From contig OU862917.1 of the NCBI GenBank assembly GCA_917880885.1, forward strand, positions 29,934,104 to 29,998,103: a stretch of 64,000 bases of DNA, read 5' to 3'. The stretch is from Limnephilus marmoratus. Lineage: Eukaryota; Arthropoda; Insecta; Trichoptera; Limnephilidae. The position numbers and the translations under genes are program-made. Every line of letters begins with the position of its first letter. The stretch's first letter is position 1. The notes beneath the pieces were generated by a model, which did no database searches, was not told where the DNA came from, and worked only from the letters and a program-made list of their open reading frames with translations. Below are positions 53,137-63,476 of the stretch, in pieces.

Positions 53137-53478
53137 ATTTGGGAAGCGGGAATGGGTACCGCCGCCCCGGGAACCTTTATTGGATAACCAACACCTCTGC
53201 CATAGATCACCCCAAGTAGTTCGCTACGTTTGGTGATTTAACAGGGGTGCCCGGGTTCATGGAGTGAGGTTTGTCAAGGTCTTGGAGGCGGATGACCAGG
53301 ACATACTGAACCCAAGATTCCTACCCACCCCTTAAACCCTTTTCCTTCCCAGAACTCTCCTCTCCTTCCTTTCCTTAAAAAAACCCTCCACACATCTTAG
53401 GTGAGCATAAAGATGACATAGGCCCTGAGGGAAATTATGTTCCTCAGGGTCTCCTGTGTGGAGCATATAAAAAAAAAT
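53137..53478 (+). repeat. SINE-A copy with an internal deletion
   Basis: The 5' part runs to 'gtcttggaggcggatga'; about 110 bp of the family is then missing before 'ccaggacatactga'; the 3' hairpin ('ggccctgaggg', 'cctcagggtctcc') is intact and followed by an A-rich tail. Confidence 0.82.
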
Positions 53479-53481
53479 AAA

Positions 53482-53836
53482 GGGCCATTCATTTATTACG
53501 TAAGACAAATTTTGCTAGTTTTCGACCCCCTCCCCCCCTATTATAAGAAAAATAAGAAGAGGCCGACCCCCTCCACCCTGTTTAATATTTATTGCGTAGG
53601 AATTTAAAGGAAAAATGAATACACGTTTGGTTTGTTTTAATGTTTAATTTTCAAAGTAACAATTTTTAGAAATGTTTATTTGTACTTACAAAGGTACTAA
53701 TAATTTTAACTTCGCGCATGTTCGTGATCTTACGTTAGAACTATCGAGACTCTCTCTCACCCCCTAAAATAAGACATGGTCGACCCCCCCCCCCCCCCCC
53801 CCCCCTAAATCGTCTTGGGTAATAAATGAATGGCCC
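53482..53836. mobile_element. MITE with ends GGGCCATTCATTTATTAC
   Basis: Ends 'gggccattcatttattac' and 'gtaataaatgaatggccc' are perfect inverted copies, extended inward by 'gtaagac/gtcttgg'. Inside, C runs and 'gacccc' blocks are themselves roughly symmetrical. The superfamily is not certain; no clear target duplication. Confidence 0.8.
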
Positions 53837-53984
53837 CAAAGTTAAAAATTATTACTGCAAATTATGATATAATAGCGAATGCACTTCGGTTTATTTTCTG
53901 AAAGCACGCGAGGAAATTGGATGGAACCCTAAAAGCCTTCCGTTGCAATATCGAAAAGATCTCATAAGCAGTTTGTTTTAATAA

Positions 53985-54180
53985 CCGCATAAGGAAATGT
54001 ATATACGTGAAATGCCACCATTTGGAATCGAATGGTTCTTGAAATGGTTTTAACTATGTTTTGTGGCCAGAATTAAATAGAAAGGAACAAACCTATTTAT
54101 CCGTTTCGCCCCTTCTCCCTCTATTAACATCTTCCTTTAGTCTCACCATCACAGATTATATGCTAATCTTGCAACGCTCA
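53985..54180 (+). repeat. SINE-C body fragment, diverged
   Basis: 'gaaatgccaccatttggaat', 'ttgaaatggttttaactatg' and 'ccttctccctctatt' follow the SINE-C body. Ends missing. Confidence 0.5.
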
Positions 54181-55339
54181 TTTGTGATATACCTACGATG
54201 TACGAATTTAAATAAAATACAGGAATTGTAAAATAGGGGCCTCAGCACTGGCAAAGCATCCAGTTAGGCCCAGAGTATCATTTAATGTTTTAAAATAGGT
54301 ACATATATTTTTGTATCAATATGTATATTTTAAATCAACCCTTAAAAAACAAGTTTTTTTTTACGATATTACATCTATTTTAAATTTTCGACCTAGTTGC
54401 ACCATCTCTTGAACCAGCTAGTAGCCAATTTCAAAGTTTTTTTTTGGTTTTGATTGGCTCCTGCCGTATACATAAATTTTTTTTTAATTTTTTTTATTTT
54501 TAGGTTGACTGAGTTTTCAACTTTCCTCCCCAGGGACTGACTAAAATATGCGAATACCACTAACACCTAGACAAATCCTAATTGGATAGTTCCGATATTT
54601 ATTTCATATAATAACTGTCGTAATGCTGAATTACAATGTCATCCAATTTTAGAAAAAATGCTTGTATTTGTGCGTGTTTGGGCTTGAATGCCTCCAAAAT
54701 AATGAATTGTCATCGGACCGTCAAGTCGATCGAAAGTTGGGAAGTGGGTTAATTTCAACTTCTAAGATTGGTTCATTAAATCAAAGTCGAAATTCAAATA
54801 GTTGTACCTACTTTTAAAATGCATTGAATATATGGTTTGTATATATTTATCAAATATTTACAAAATTCACCTAGGAAGCTGGAGCTAGGAAGCGGTGTCT
54901 AAAGAAATTGATGCTATAAAAAAACGCATTTTAGAACCGCATTTAAAAAAAATTATTGATTTATTATTGGTTTTTATAAGGTTATTTTAGGTATAAGAAC
55001 ACCTGGATACCATATTATGCATATTCAAGTTCCTCATCTTAAGCTTGACGTTCTCAATAATACTATCGTTTCGAATTTAACCGAAGGTCAAACCCTTGAC
55101 CCGGCAAGGTTTACATTCCGGAAGCTCGTTAACTCTGGAAAATTCATCAGGAACACATTGAATATTCTAATTTAATTTCCTTGCACAACCTTAGCCTCCC
55201 TCAAACTTCTTTAACGATGCAATAGCATGCTAGTATTTCCGGGCTTTCAGAAAATGCACCGTTAAAATACAACATTCAAAAACACGCGCATAAAGGGTAC
55301 GTTTCCAAAATATATATCTACACCAGCAGATGATGTCTT
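54181..55339. other. Mostly unassigned; short family G block
   Basis: The only shared block is at about 54700-54760, related in reverse to 30680-30740. No gene recognised. Confidence 0.45.
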
Positions 55340-55425
55340 TACACGGTATCCGGAAAATTCACCGCCCACAATTCACCGCTGGAAAGTTCACCACGGAACA
55401 CTCTGCAGCGAAAATAATCAAGCGT
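55340..55425. repeat. Short degenerate tandem repeat
   Basis: Three to four units of about 14 bp built on 'ttcaccgc' ('aaattcaccgccca', 'aattcaccgctgga', 'agttcaccacgga'). The unit resembles in style the arms of the foldback elements. Confidence 0.5.
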
Positions 55426-56558
55426 TTTTTTAATAATTTAGTACACACACCAAAGAAAATCAATCCGTTATCAATAAACCACTGTGGCGTACGTGTATAT
55501 TTATTTTAATTTATGTATGTTTTTAATTTATTACCGGTTATAACTAGTTCAAAACTACAAAAATTATTAAAAATATGGCTTTGAACCCAAAGAGGGACAA
55601 TTCACACATTATTTTGTATTAACTTAAAACTTAAGTTAAGTCTCAGATTTTAAGCTGAGTATAATTTTTCCTCGTAGGAATGAGTGTGATGGAACCTAGG
55701 GTATATAAACTTTGAGTATATTACATTAACTATTGTAGGTGCGATAACTATTGGAATGTTTCATTTTTAAGTAATATGTTGTGTTTATCATTTTAAAGTA
55801 ACTGTGATATTGTTGTATTCACACAATCAGTATATCTCCAACACGTCTTGGAAGTAAATGTCTCCTAGGGAAGAAAAAGATTTCTTTGGTTAATCTGAGT
55901 TTTATTGATAATTCGCGTATTACAAGTATTGACTACGATTATTCGACCTTTCTAAGAGCTGGCTATGATTTATCTGGTTTCCACCGTCTTCTGTAGCGGG
56001 AACTGCTAACCTCGGCCCTCGGGCCTCTGGCGAACTAACTGGTAACTAATCCTGCCGCCATCTTGCGGACTTTAAGGAAAGCTCTTATCCCTGCCATCTA
56101 TGTGAGAAGCTCGGAAGCTTTTAGTTATCTCACGTAATCCAAATGTTTATTATGATTTTTAGTTTTTTTATATAATGAAAATTTTATTTAATTTTTAAGA
56201 GATTTTTTAATTTTCGATCTTCGGCAATTGTTTACGTATAGTTGTTTTCTGAACAATAAATATTAAAACTATTATCGTAACAACTATTTTTTTTAAATTT
56301 ACAAACACTGAAAATAAATATTAAAAAAACTTGTGTGCTGTTCACACGCGGTAGAAGTGAAACCTTCAGAAAACTAAAATAAACAAGAGTGAGGAGGCTG
56401 TTGACACAAAAAGGAGACAAAAAGCGACCGATTGTTCTATCTCATTCTCTCGCAGGCTAAATCCTGTTTATGTACGTGTTTGTCTCTTTTTAGTGTCGCT
56501 TTTTCGTTTCATCGAGTTTCAAATCACAACGGTGCTCAAGAAGTTTTCACTTCAATAA
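55426..56558. other. Unassigned DNA, possibly containing an LTR-like remnant
   Basis: A 'tatataaa' box near 55700 and an end-like 'tctccaaca' at about 55845 are LTR-like, but no matching second LTR or coding region exists. Confidence 0.3.
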
Positions 56559-56567
56559 GATTTTAAC

Positions 56568-57088
56568 GGTGACCCGACAATTCGTCCTGCGACAATTCAT
56601 CCGGCGACAGTTCATCCTGCGACAGTTCATCCGGCCGACAGTTCATCCTGCCGACAGTTCATCCTGCCGACAGTTCATCCCGCCGATAATTCATCCGGCG
56701 ACAATTCATCCTGCCTGAACATTTAGAAGATTTAATTAAGTAAGTATGCAAAGAGGATATACGGCCGTACAACCAAAATCGATATACTTATATCTGAAGG
56801 CATCTTGAGTGGAAATCCGCTGTAAAAATATTTTTACTAAATAGGTTAGGTTAGGTTAGGTTAGGTTAGGTTAGGTTAGGTTGTACGGCCGTATATCCTC
56901 TTTGCATACTTACTTGAAGAAAAAATCTTCTAAATGATCAGGCAGGATGAATCGTCGCCGGATGAATTGTCGGCGGGATGAACTGTCGGCAGGATGAACT
57001 GTCGGCAGGATGAACTGTCGGCCGGATGAACTGTCGCCGGATGAACTGTCGCCGGATGAATTGTCGCAGGATGAACTGTCATGGAACC
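56568..57088. mobile_element. Foldback (FB/MULE-like) element with 9-bp target duplication
   Basis: A 521-bp palindrome flanked by identical 'gattttaac' (56559-56567 and 57089-57097). Each arm consists of about nine tandem units of a 14-16-bp motif ('gacagttcatcctgcc' left, complement right), then 'taagtatgcaaagaggatat' and 'acggccgtacaacc' in inverted pairs. The ~90-bp centre contains TTAGG repeats. A 9-bp duplication and arms of tandem units are the hallmarks of Drosophila FB elements and the wider Mutator group. No coding sequence. Confidence 0.9.
56842..56882 (+). repeat. TTAGG repeats inside the foldback element
   Basis: Seven full units with partial ones at each end. It abuts the inner right arm. 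Confidence 0.95.
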
Positions 57089-57117
57089 GATTTTAACATA
57101 GTTTCCTAGATTAATAA

Positions 57118-57180
57118 TAATAATTGGATAATTTATAAAGCGCCGTTTTTGTGAAAAATCACCTCAAGGGCGCTGATTGT
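57118..57180 (-). repeat. LINE 3'-tail block
   Basis: 'agcgccgtttttgtgaaaaa' and 'cctcaagggcgctg' match 21985-22035. Confidence 0.6.
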
Positions 57181-57234
57181 TTGATACTGCATTCCACCTA
57201 AGTTTGTAAATAAATGACCTAAATGATTGTATCA

Positions 57235-57990
57235 AATTACAGGATGATTTAAACAGTATAGCTTTATATTGTGAGAATAACCAGTTATTTTTAAAAGGTT
57301 CAAAGTGTCATCACGTCATTTTCACAAGAAATGACAAAAAAATTAAACATCAATATCTGTTGAAAACAAAATTGTGACCTGCTCCAATATTCGCGATCTA
57401 GGTGTGATTCTCGATAGTAGGTTACAATATCAATGTCATATCAATCAAATAAAGCAGCTAAAATGCTTGGTTTCATCGTAAGAAATACAAAAGAATTCAC
57501 AAACACTGTAATTATCAAACAACCACACTTTGCATAATATGTACGTAGCCATCTAGAGTTTGCGTCAGCTGTGTGGTCTCAATTTTATGCAGTACATAGA
57601 AACAAAATTGAATCGATTCAGAAAAAAATCATAAAATACCTTTCTTATAAATTGCACAATCGCTTTAATAAATCTTGATGCAAAAAAAATTTTCAAAATT
57701 GATACATTGAGTGTACAAAGACAATTCTCTGATGCGATGTTGCTATATAAAATCATAAATAAAATAACTGAATGTCCTGAATTATTAAACAGAATAGATT
57801 TGAAAGTACTTACACGGCACACACGTTCGTGTGATATTTTTAAGAAAAACACTGTAAAACAGATTCAAACTAAAATGCTTGCCTTAAAAGACTATTCAAC
57901 ATATAATAACATTCTCTCTGATATAGATATTTTTAATTGTGACGAAAATAAATATAAAAACTGTATTAAATGAGTACAAAACTGCATAAA
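57235..57990 (+). pseudogene. Decayed LINE C-terminal fragment
   Basis: Broken frames give 'LQDDLNSIALYCENNQLFLK' and later the open stretch 57707-57973 ('QRQFSDAMLLYKIINKITEC', 'RHTRSCDIFKKNTV'), which are the post-RT region and C-terminus of a Jockey/CR1-group LINE. Many stops and frameshifts lie between. Confidence 0.6.
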
Positions 57991-58734
57991 TGTAATGATA
58001 TATTATGTTATGACATATATTATGTACTAACTTCTGATATAATAATATAATATATTTTAGTTGCAAGATTACTGTTTAATTTCTTACTATAATAGTATGA
58101 TAAGGAAATGTATAATTCGTTTCTCAGTTCGGTAAATTATACAAGTATAAATAAATTAATCCAATTGTAAACTGTTGATTTCCCTGACACAAATAATTTT
58201 TTTTTTAAATGAAACAAATGGAGTAAATCTCAAGTATTGCAGATTTTCATGACTAAAAAACTTTAATATTTTGCAAGAACACTTTCTTTCCAAAAAATAA
58301 TAATAAAGGCAAAAAACATACCTAGGACGGGAATCACGTATTGTTTAATTTGTATTAATTATATGAAGGTACACTATTATTTACTTATCAGCATAACTAT
58401 GCTGGAGCCGATCGTGAGCCAAACGGTGCTTGGCGTTAGTAAAAACCTCAAGGGCGCTTCATCGGCGCCTTGACTCCTTGCCTTCTTGGCGCCTTGTCAA
58501 TTCGGTGCCCGGAGCAGACAGTGACCGGTCCAGAATGTATGCATTATAGCTTTGTTAAGCATTTTTCAGTCGATATTTTACCAAAATGACGCAATAAAAA
58601 ATTCTAATTATTTTTAGTGCTTCATTATACTGGTTACGAAAGAAGCATTTAGATATATAATATTAAAGAAAACAACATCAAATATAAACATGAAATCTAT
58701 ATAAATATAAATGAATCCCTTTATATAAATGAAT
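57991..58734. other. Unassigned AT-rich DNA
   Basis: A GC-richer patch with repeated 'ggcgccttg' (58460-58500) is the only feature seen. Confidence 0.4.
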
Positions 58735-58990
58735 ACTTTACCAGCTGGTTCCCGGCATGGGTTGCAATACCATATTCAAAGAAATAAATTGTTTTTCACT
58801 GCATGTCCTTTCCCGTGCGTGCGTGAAAGTTTGTCCTCCCCCGCTCCCCGTCCCGCAAACCCACTCCCGCGTTGTATATATTCAGTCCCAGAACATTCAG
58901 TTTTCAAATAGCTCGCGTGCCACCTATTACAAATTTTTTATTCAAATTTTCATTTTTCGTACACTACAAATATTCAATTTTGTATATTAT
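58735..58990 (-). mobile_element. Helitron-like repeat
   Basis: On the minus strand it contains 'aataggtggcacgcgagct', a G-rich segment and the end 'catgccgggaaccagctggt', of CTRRT form. Related to 60238-60990. Confidence 0.5.
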
Positions 58991-59534
58991 AAGAACAATC
59001 AATCAAATTTGGTACCTATTTAAAATATCTGTAATTTAAAAAATCCGTAGACAATTGTTTTAATACAAAAAAACAGCTGCCTGCTAAATTCACATCAAAC
59101 GCGCGAACTGTCAAAATCTGCGAAGTTAAAAAACAGTCGTTAAGTTTTCTGAAATTATTCAATTTTCAGCGCAAATTTCTTAATTTTTTTTTCGTAAGAA
59201 CCTTATACAAAGTATTAGAAAGCTTAAAAAAGATGAATGAAATAGGTAAAGTCTTTCTGAAGTTATGGCGTGACCAAGGGAAATAGGGATTTTTTTTTTT
59301 TTTGGAAAACAAACAGTTACATTATTTACTTAGGTTTATTTACATATCTATATGTTATTGAACCAATAATAGGTTTTCACTGGTGTGTATTAATTAGAAA
59401 GATTAAAAAGTTATAATATAATAGCTTTTGGGATGTGATGGTGGGCGGGAGGGGAAGGGGACGGATCTAATCTGGGAGTGAATAAGTAATTTGTATAGAA
59501 GTATAATAGTTTGTATATGTTTAGAAGTTATTTA
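58991..59534. other. Unassigned AT-rich DNA
   Basis: No gene or repeat recognised. Confidence 0.45.
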
Positions 59535-60085
59535 TTGTTTATTTTTTTAGAGTTTGGGGTGCTGTGTTGAATAAGTCGAATTCATTGTATGAATTGTTAA
59601 AAAAGTGTGAAGCGCGGTTAATGAATGTGTTTTATTTAGAGTTAGTGTTGCATCAAGGAGTGTTAAGTGTGTGATTTAGTCTAGTTTGTCTGGTGGGCAC
59701 TCTTAATTGAATTCTTTCAAGTAATTCCGGGCAATCTATCGCAGAGGTGGCTATCTTTTGCAAGAATATTACGTCTGCAGAATTTCTACGATTTTCTAGT
59801 GACGAGATTTTGAAAAACGTGGCTGACTCCACATAACTTAGATGAGGACGATATCCCCGAAAATCAAGGTATCGTAGAAAACGATTTTGTATTTTCTCAA
59901 TCCTTTCTATGTATGTTGTGTACCTGGGATTCCAGACTTGAGAGGCGTACTCCAGAGAACTGCGTACATACGCAAAGTACAGCATTTTCATAGTGTTTAC
60001 CTTTTTAAAGTGTTTGCCGGTTTTCAGTATGAAGCCAAGTGCCTTGGAAGCTTTTGCAACTATGGATTCGATATGTCTGTCAAAA
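59535..60085 (-). pseudogene. LINE C-terminal fragment
   Basis: The minus strand encodes 'FDRHIESIVAKASKALGFIL', then (59653-59991) 'LYFAYVRSSLEYASQVWNPR' and 'NRFLRYLDFRGYRPHLSYVE', and after two stops 'NNSYNEFDLFNTAPQTLK'. It is the post-RT region of a Jockey/CR1-group LINE, close to but distinct from LINE-II. The RT core is missing. Confidence 0.72.
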
Positions 60086-60237
60086 AGTAATAACGTATAA
60101 CAAGTGTTAATAATATTATACTAGAACTAGATAATAATATACTAAAAAAAGTCATTCATATTTTTTTTAATTGAAGTATGTGGATTAACAAGACTTCCAT
60201 AAAATTTTCCCAGATAATGTTTAATTTTTTTGACTAT

Positions 60238-60990
60238 AACTAGCTAGTTCCTGGCATGCGTTTCTATGCCACTTAACAAAGAAATTGTTTCTCCCTGCGT
60301 GTCCTTTCCCATTCTTCCCGTTCCCCTTCCGCCTCCCCTTCCACTCCCGCGTCCCCTTCCCCTCACGCGTTCCCACACCGCCTTCTTCGACTTACCTCTC
60401 CCCACTCCCCTCTCATGCTTCCACCGTCCTGCGACCCCCCTCCCGAGTTACCCTACCCCCGCATTCCATACTTATAGTACATTCAGTTTTCAGTTTTCAA
60501 ACAGCTCGCGTGCCACCTATTGCAATTTTTTATACAAATTTCATAACGCCAGAGCTCACCAGTATATATATACAGGGTGTTAAGGGACGTACTTGACTTA
60601 CTTTAACCAGTGATTCCTGACATTATTTGGAGTAAAAAAAGTAATTTAAATTTTGGTCTCCAATGACATTTTTGATGTTTCTACAAAAACATAAAAAAAT
60701 GGTAGTTGTTGAACAGCTGGAGGCGGGTAAGGGGTTCATCGGACACCCGACTGAGTGACCAATGACGACATGCAGAAGAATTTTTTTTTTGTTTGATTTT
60801 TAAGAAAAAAATTAAAAAAAAAAAAAAAAATTCGTCAAAAAAAGTCACCGGAGACCAAAAGTTCATTTACATTTTTTACTCCAAATAATGTCAGGAATCA
60901 CTGGTTAAAGTAAGTCAAGTACGTCCCTTAACACCCTGTATATCGCGGGCATGCATACATCAAATCCCCAAAGTTTGCCCCATGCTCATA
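60238..60990 (-). mobile_element. Helitron-like repeat, split by a TIR MITE
   Basis: On the minus strand: 'ccccaaagt' and 'gcatgcccgcga' (60945-60980), then after the MITE 'ctggtgagctctggcg', 'gcaataggtggcacgcgagc', a long G-rich stretch and the end 'ccaggaactagctagt' followed by T. CTAGT|T fits the CTRRT 3' end and the A-T insertion rule of Helitrons. The plus-strand frames 60266-60596 are artefacts of the C-rich repeat. Confidence 0.6.
60573..60938. mobile_element. TIR MITE flanked by TA
   Basis: Ends 'cagggtgttaagggacgtac' and its exact complement are the outer part of ~68-bp inverted repeats ('ttgacttactttaaccagtg', 'attcctgacattatttggag' also mirrored). Flanking TATA on both sides is compatible with a TA duplication. 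It interrupts the Helitron-like repeat. A diverged relative is at 50098. Confidence 0.85.
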
Positions 60991-61411
60991 TATAAACATA
61001 TTTTGATTTCTATATACGCAGATAATAAAATTATTGTAGGTACATCATGAAAAATTCAAGTAAGGAAGTCAACTTATAATGTATATGTATTTGTTAATAA
61101 AAAAATCTTTCCTGCTACAGGGATTATCCAAACTTTTTGTCTCAATGTTTTTATTGCATTTTAGTACGCTTAAGGAAGTAAAAATTGCATCTCTGTTGAC
61201 GTAATCAAGCAATGCATTTGTGGTGATTATGATTATTATTCACTTATAATGTGTTTGATAGACATTGCTGCACTTTTTCGTCTTTGAATATTTTCATAGG
61301 AGTATAATGATGTATTTTTTCATGGCGTGCCATGTGCTAGTAAATTTTTGGGTCGGGATAATACATAGAGAAGATTAGAAGCGGGTAGATATAACGAAAA
61401 TTAATCAATTG
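60991..61411. other. Unassigned AT-rich DNA
   Basis: No gene or repeat recognised. Confidence 0.45.
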
Positions 61412-61855
61412 ATTGGGTGGCGGGAATGGGTACCACCACCCGGGAACCATTTATTGGATAACCCACACCTCTGCAGCAGATCACCCCCAGCGGTTCGCTG
61501 CTTTTGATGACTTAGCAAGGGTGCCCGGGTTCATGCGTGAGGTGTGTGCGGGTCTTGACGGCGTATGCGTCTGCCCACCGACTGGGTGGCAGTCTGGACC
61601 GGGAAAGACTGGTTAAGGGAGACCTTTTGATCTCTCCAACACGACTCGCTCGGAAAATCGCCTGCACCGCAATGGGAGGGTTGGATTCATATGTCCGTTA
61701 CTCCTGAACGCCAACCCACAGATTCCTACTCATCCCTCATAGCTTTCTCTTTCTTTTTCTAATAAGACCCCCCATACAGCATCCCAAAAGATGACATAGG
61801 CCCTGAGGGGAATTATTTTCCTCAGGGCCTCCTGTGTGGAGCTAGTGTAAACAAA
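61412..61855 (+). repeat. SINE-A copy, full length (reference copy)
   Basis: It starts at 'gggtggcgggaatgggtacc' and ends 'gtggagctagtgtaaacaaa'. The 3' hairpin 'ggccctgagg/cctcagggcc' is perfect (10 bp) with a short A/T loop. Length about 444 bp. No convincing tRNA head is visible. Confidence 0.88.
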
Positions 61856-63037
61856 AAATCTGTATCTCGGACAAGCGCCAATCTTTATAGTGAAAGCATG
61901 GGTTAAGAGGGTATTACCAGAGAAAACCAGAAATATGTCATTTTTAAATATGAATTTAGACTTGACTCATTTCCACAACAAATTATAAATGATTTCCAAA
62001 GTTTGTTCTTTTATCTAGCACTCGCATGTTTAAAATTTTAAGAAAAAATTTTTATTTTCTGTTAAATTTTCAAAAAAGATTTTGTATTATTCCACACCCA
62101 TATCAAATCATATAATTATGCAGTAAAATAAACCAATACATTATCTGAGTATCGCATGTTTTAGAATTTTAATTTTCGTTTAAATAAAATCATTAAAAAA
62201 TATATACGTACATGTGTTTCTTGACGAAAATTGGTCCGTTTGTGTATTTATTTGCGCACTTACAAACTAATATATTTCAGTTTTTTTTAAGATTCTTATT
62301 AAACTTAGACATTATTGAAAAATGATAAATACTTGTAATTTAAAAAGTACGTTATTTTAATAGTTTTATCATCACGCCTTTCAGTATTTTTGGATGTAGG
62401 TATAAATTAAAGCAAATCTGGAATGAAATAAAATCGATATTGAGTTGTAATTTTTAAAAGCTGGTGCGGAGAATAATTAATCTTTCTCATTGTAACCGCC
62501 CTGCACGATCGTGAAAACAACTTTCGACGAAATGTGGATTTTCGTCCGCTGGTTGGTTAAACGCTCTTAATGCTACACGTGTTTATAACGAGTTTTGTTA
62601 GAACACGCTTGTGGCTTGTTCAAAATTTGTGAAGTTTCGGTTGCAATCTTCAGAAACTTCCAAAGAGATTACCGACCAATTGCCGGTGAAATACAAACCG
62701 CAAAATAAGGTTTTTGAGTTTAGTTTCGAAGTATTATGTCTGTTGTACCCGTTTCATGCCATACGAAAGTGCTAATTGAGGCGGAGAAAACACGGAAAAC
62801 GGCTTATTGAAAAAGTTTGTAGAACGAAAAAATATGTGGCGAATAGTTCGAGGAACACGGAACCATACAATTATATGAATGGAATACTGTTATTAATTTA
62901 TCAGTTATTGTTAGACCTGCAAAAAATCTCAACGGCGATGTAAAACTAGATTAAAAATAATTAATAATTATCCATTTATAATTTATACGATAGAGTTTAA
63001 ATTCATAATTGGACCATTATCTTGGAAATATTAAAAT
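61856..63037. other. Unassigned DNA
   Basis: No gene or repeat recognised. The stretch 62490-62830 is less AT-rich than its surroundings, without an extended ORF. Confidence 0.45.
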
Positions 63038-63040
63038 TAT

Positions 63041-63476
63041 AATAAAAACACATATAAATTTGTTGTAGACCACTTTTACCACACGGTAGAGTGTATATGT
63101 TACTGTAAAAGCCCGAACTACGGTAAAACCTAAGATTTTCCGGTAAATCCTAAGATTTACCAACTCTTAATGGTAAAAGTCCGATCCTCCTAAAAGTCCT
63201 AACCTAACCTAACCTAACATGTACTAAATTCTAATGGTAAAAGCCCGAAAAAATCGTTTGTAATATTTAAATAAGAAATGATTTTTTCGGGCTTTTACCA
63301 TTAGAATTTAGTACATGTTAGGTTAGGTTAGGTTAGGTTGGTGAACGATGATTATAGAACGGTTCGGACTTTTACCATTAAGAGTTGGTAAATCTTAGGA
63401 TTTACCAATATTCGGGCTTTTACGTAACATATATAAGATAAAAGTGGTCTACAACAAATTTGTATATGTTTTTATT
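63041..63476. mobile_element. Long palindromic element with CCTAA/TTAGG in its arms
   Basis: About 436 bp. Arms pair through 'aataaaaaca', 'aaatttgttgtagaccactt', 'ggtaaatcctaagatttacc', 'aactcttaatggtaaaagtc', the telomeric block (CCTAA at 63198-63218, TTAGG at 63318-63338), 'acatgtactaaattctaat' and 'ggtaaaagcccgaaaaaatc', around a centre near 63262. Flanks 'taaaattat' and 'gtaaattat' match at 7 of 9 positions, possibly a decayed 9-bp duplication. Confidence 0.8.

Noticed and set aside
55675..55850. LTR retrotransposon terminal repeat
   Set aside because: A TATA-like box and an 'ccaaca' end are suggestive, but no partner LTR, primer-binding site or gag/pol sequence exists nearby.
60266..60596. 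Proline-rich ORFs of 103-105 residues
   Set aside because: They arise from the C-rich segment of a Helitron-like repeat and read opposite to its orientation.
63041..63476. Chromosome-end telomere
   Set aside because: The TTAGG tracts are short, lie inside a palindrome and are followed by ordinary sequence to the window end.
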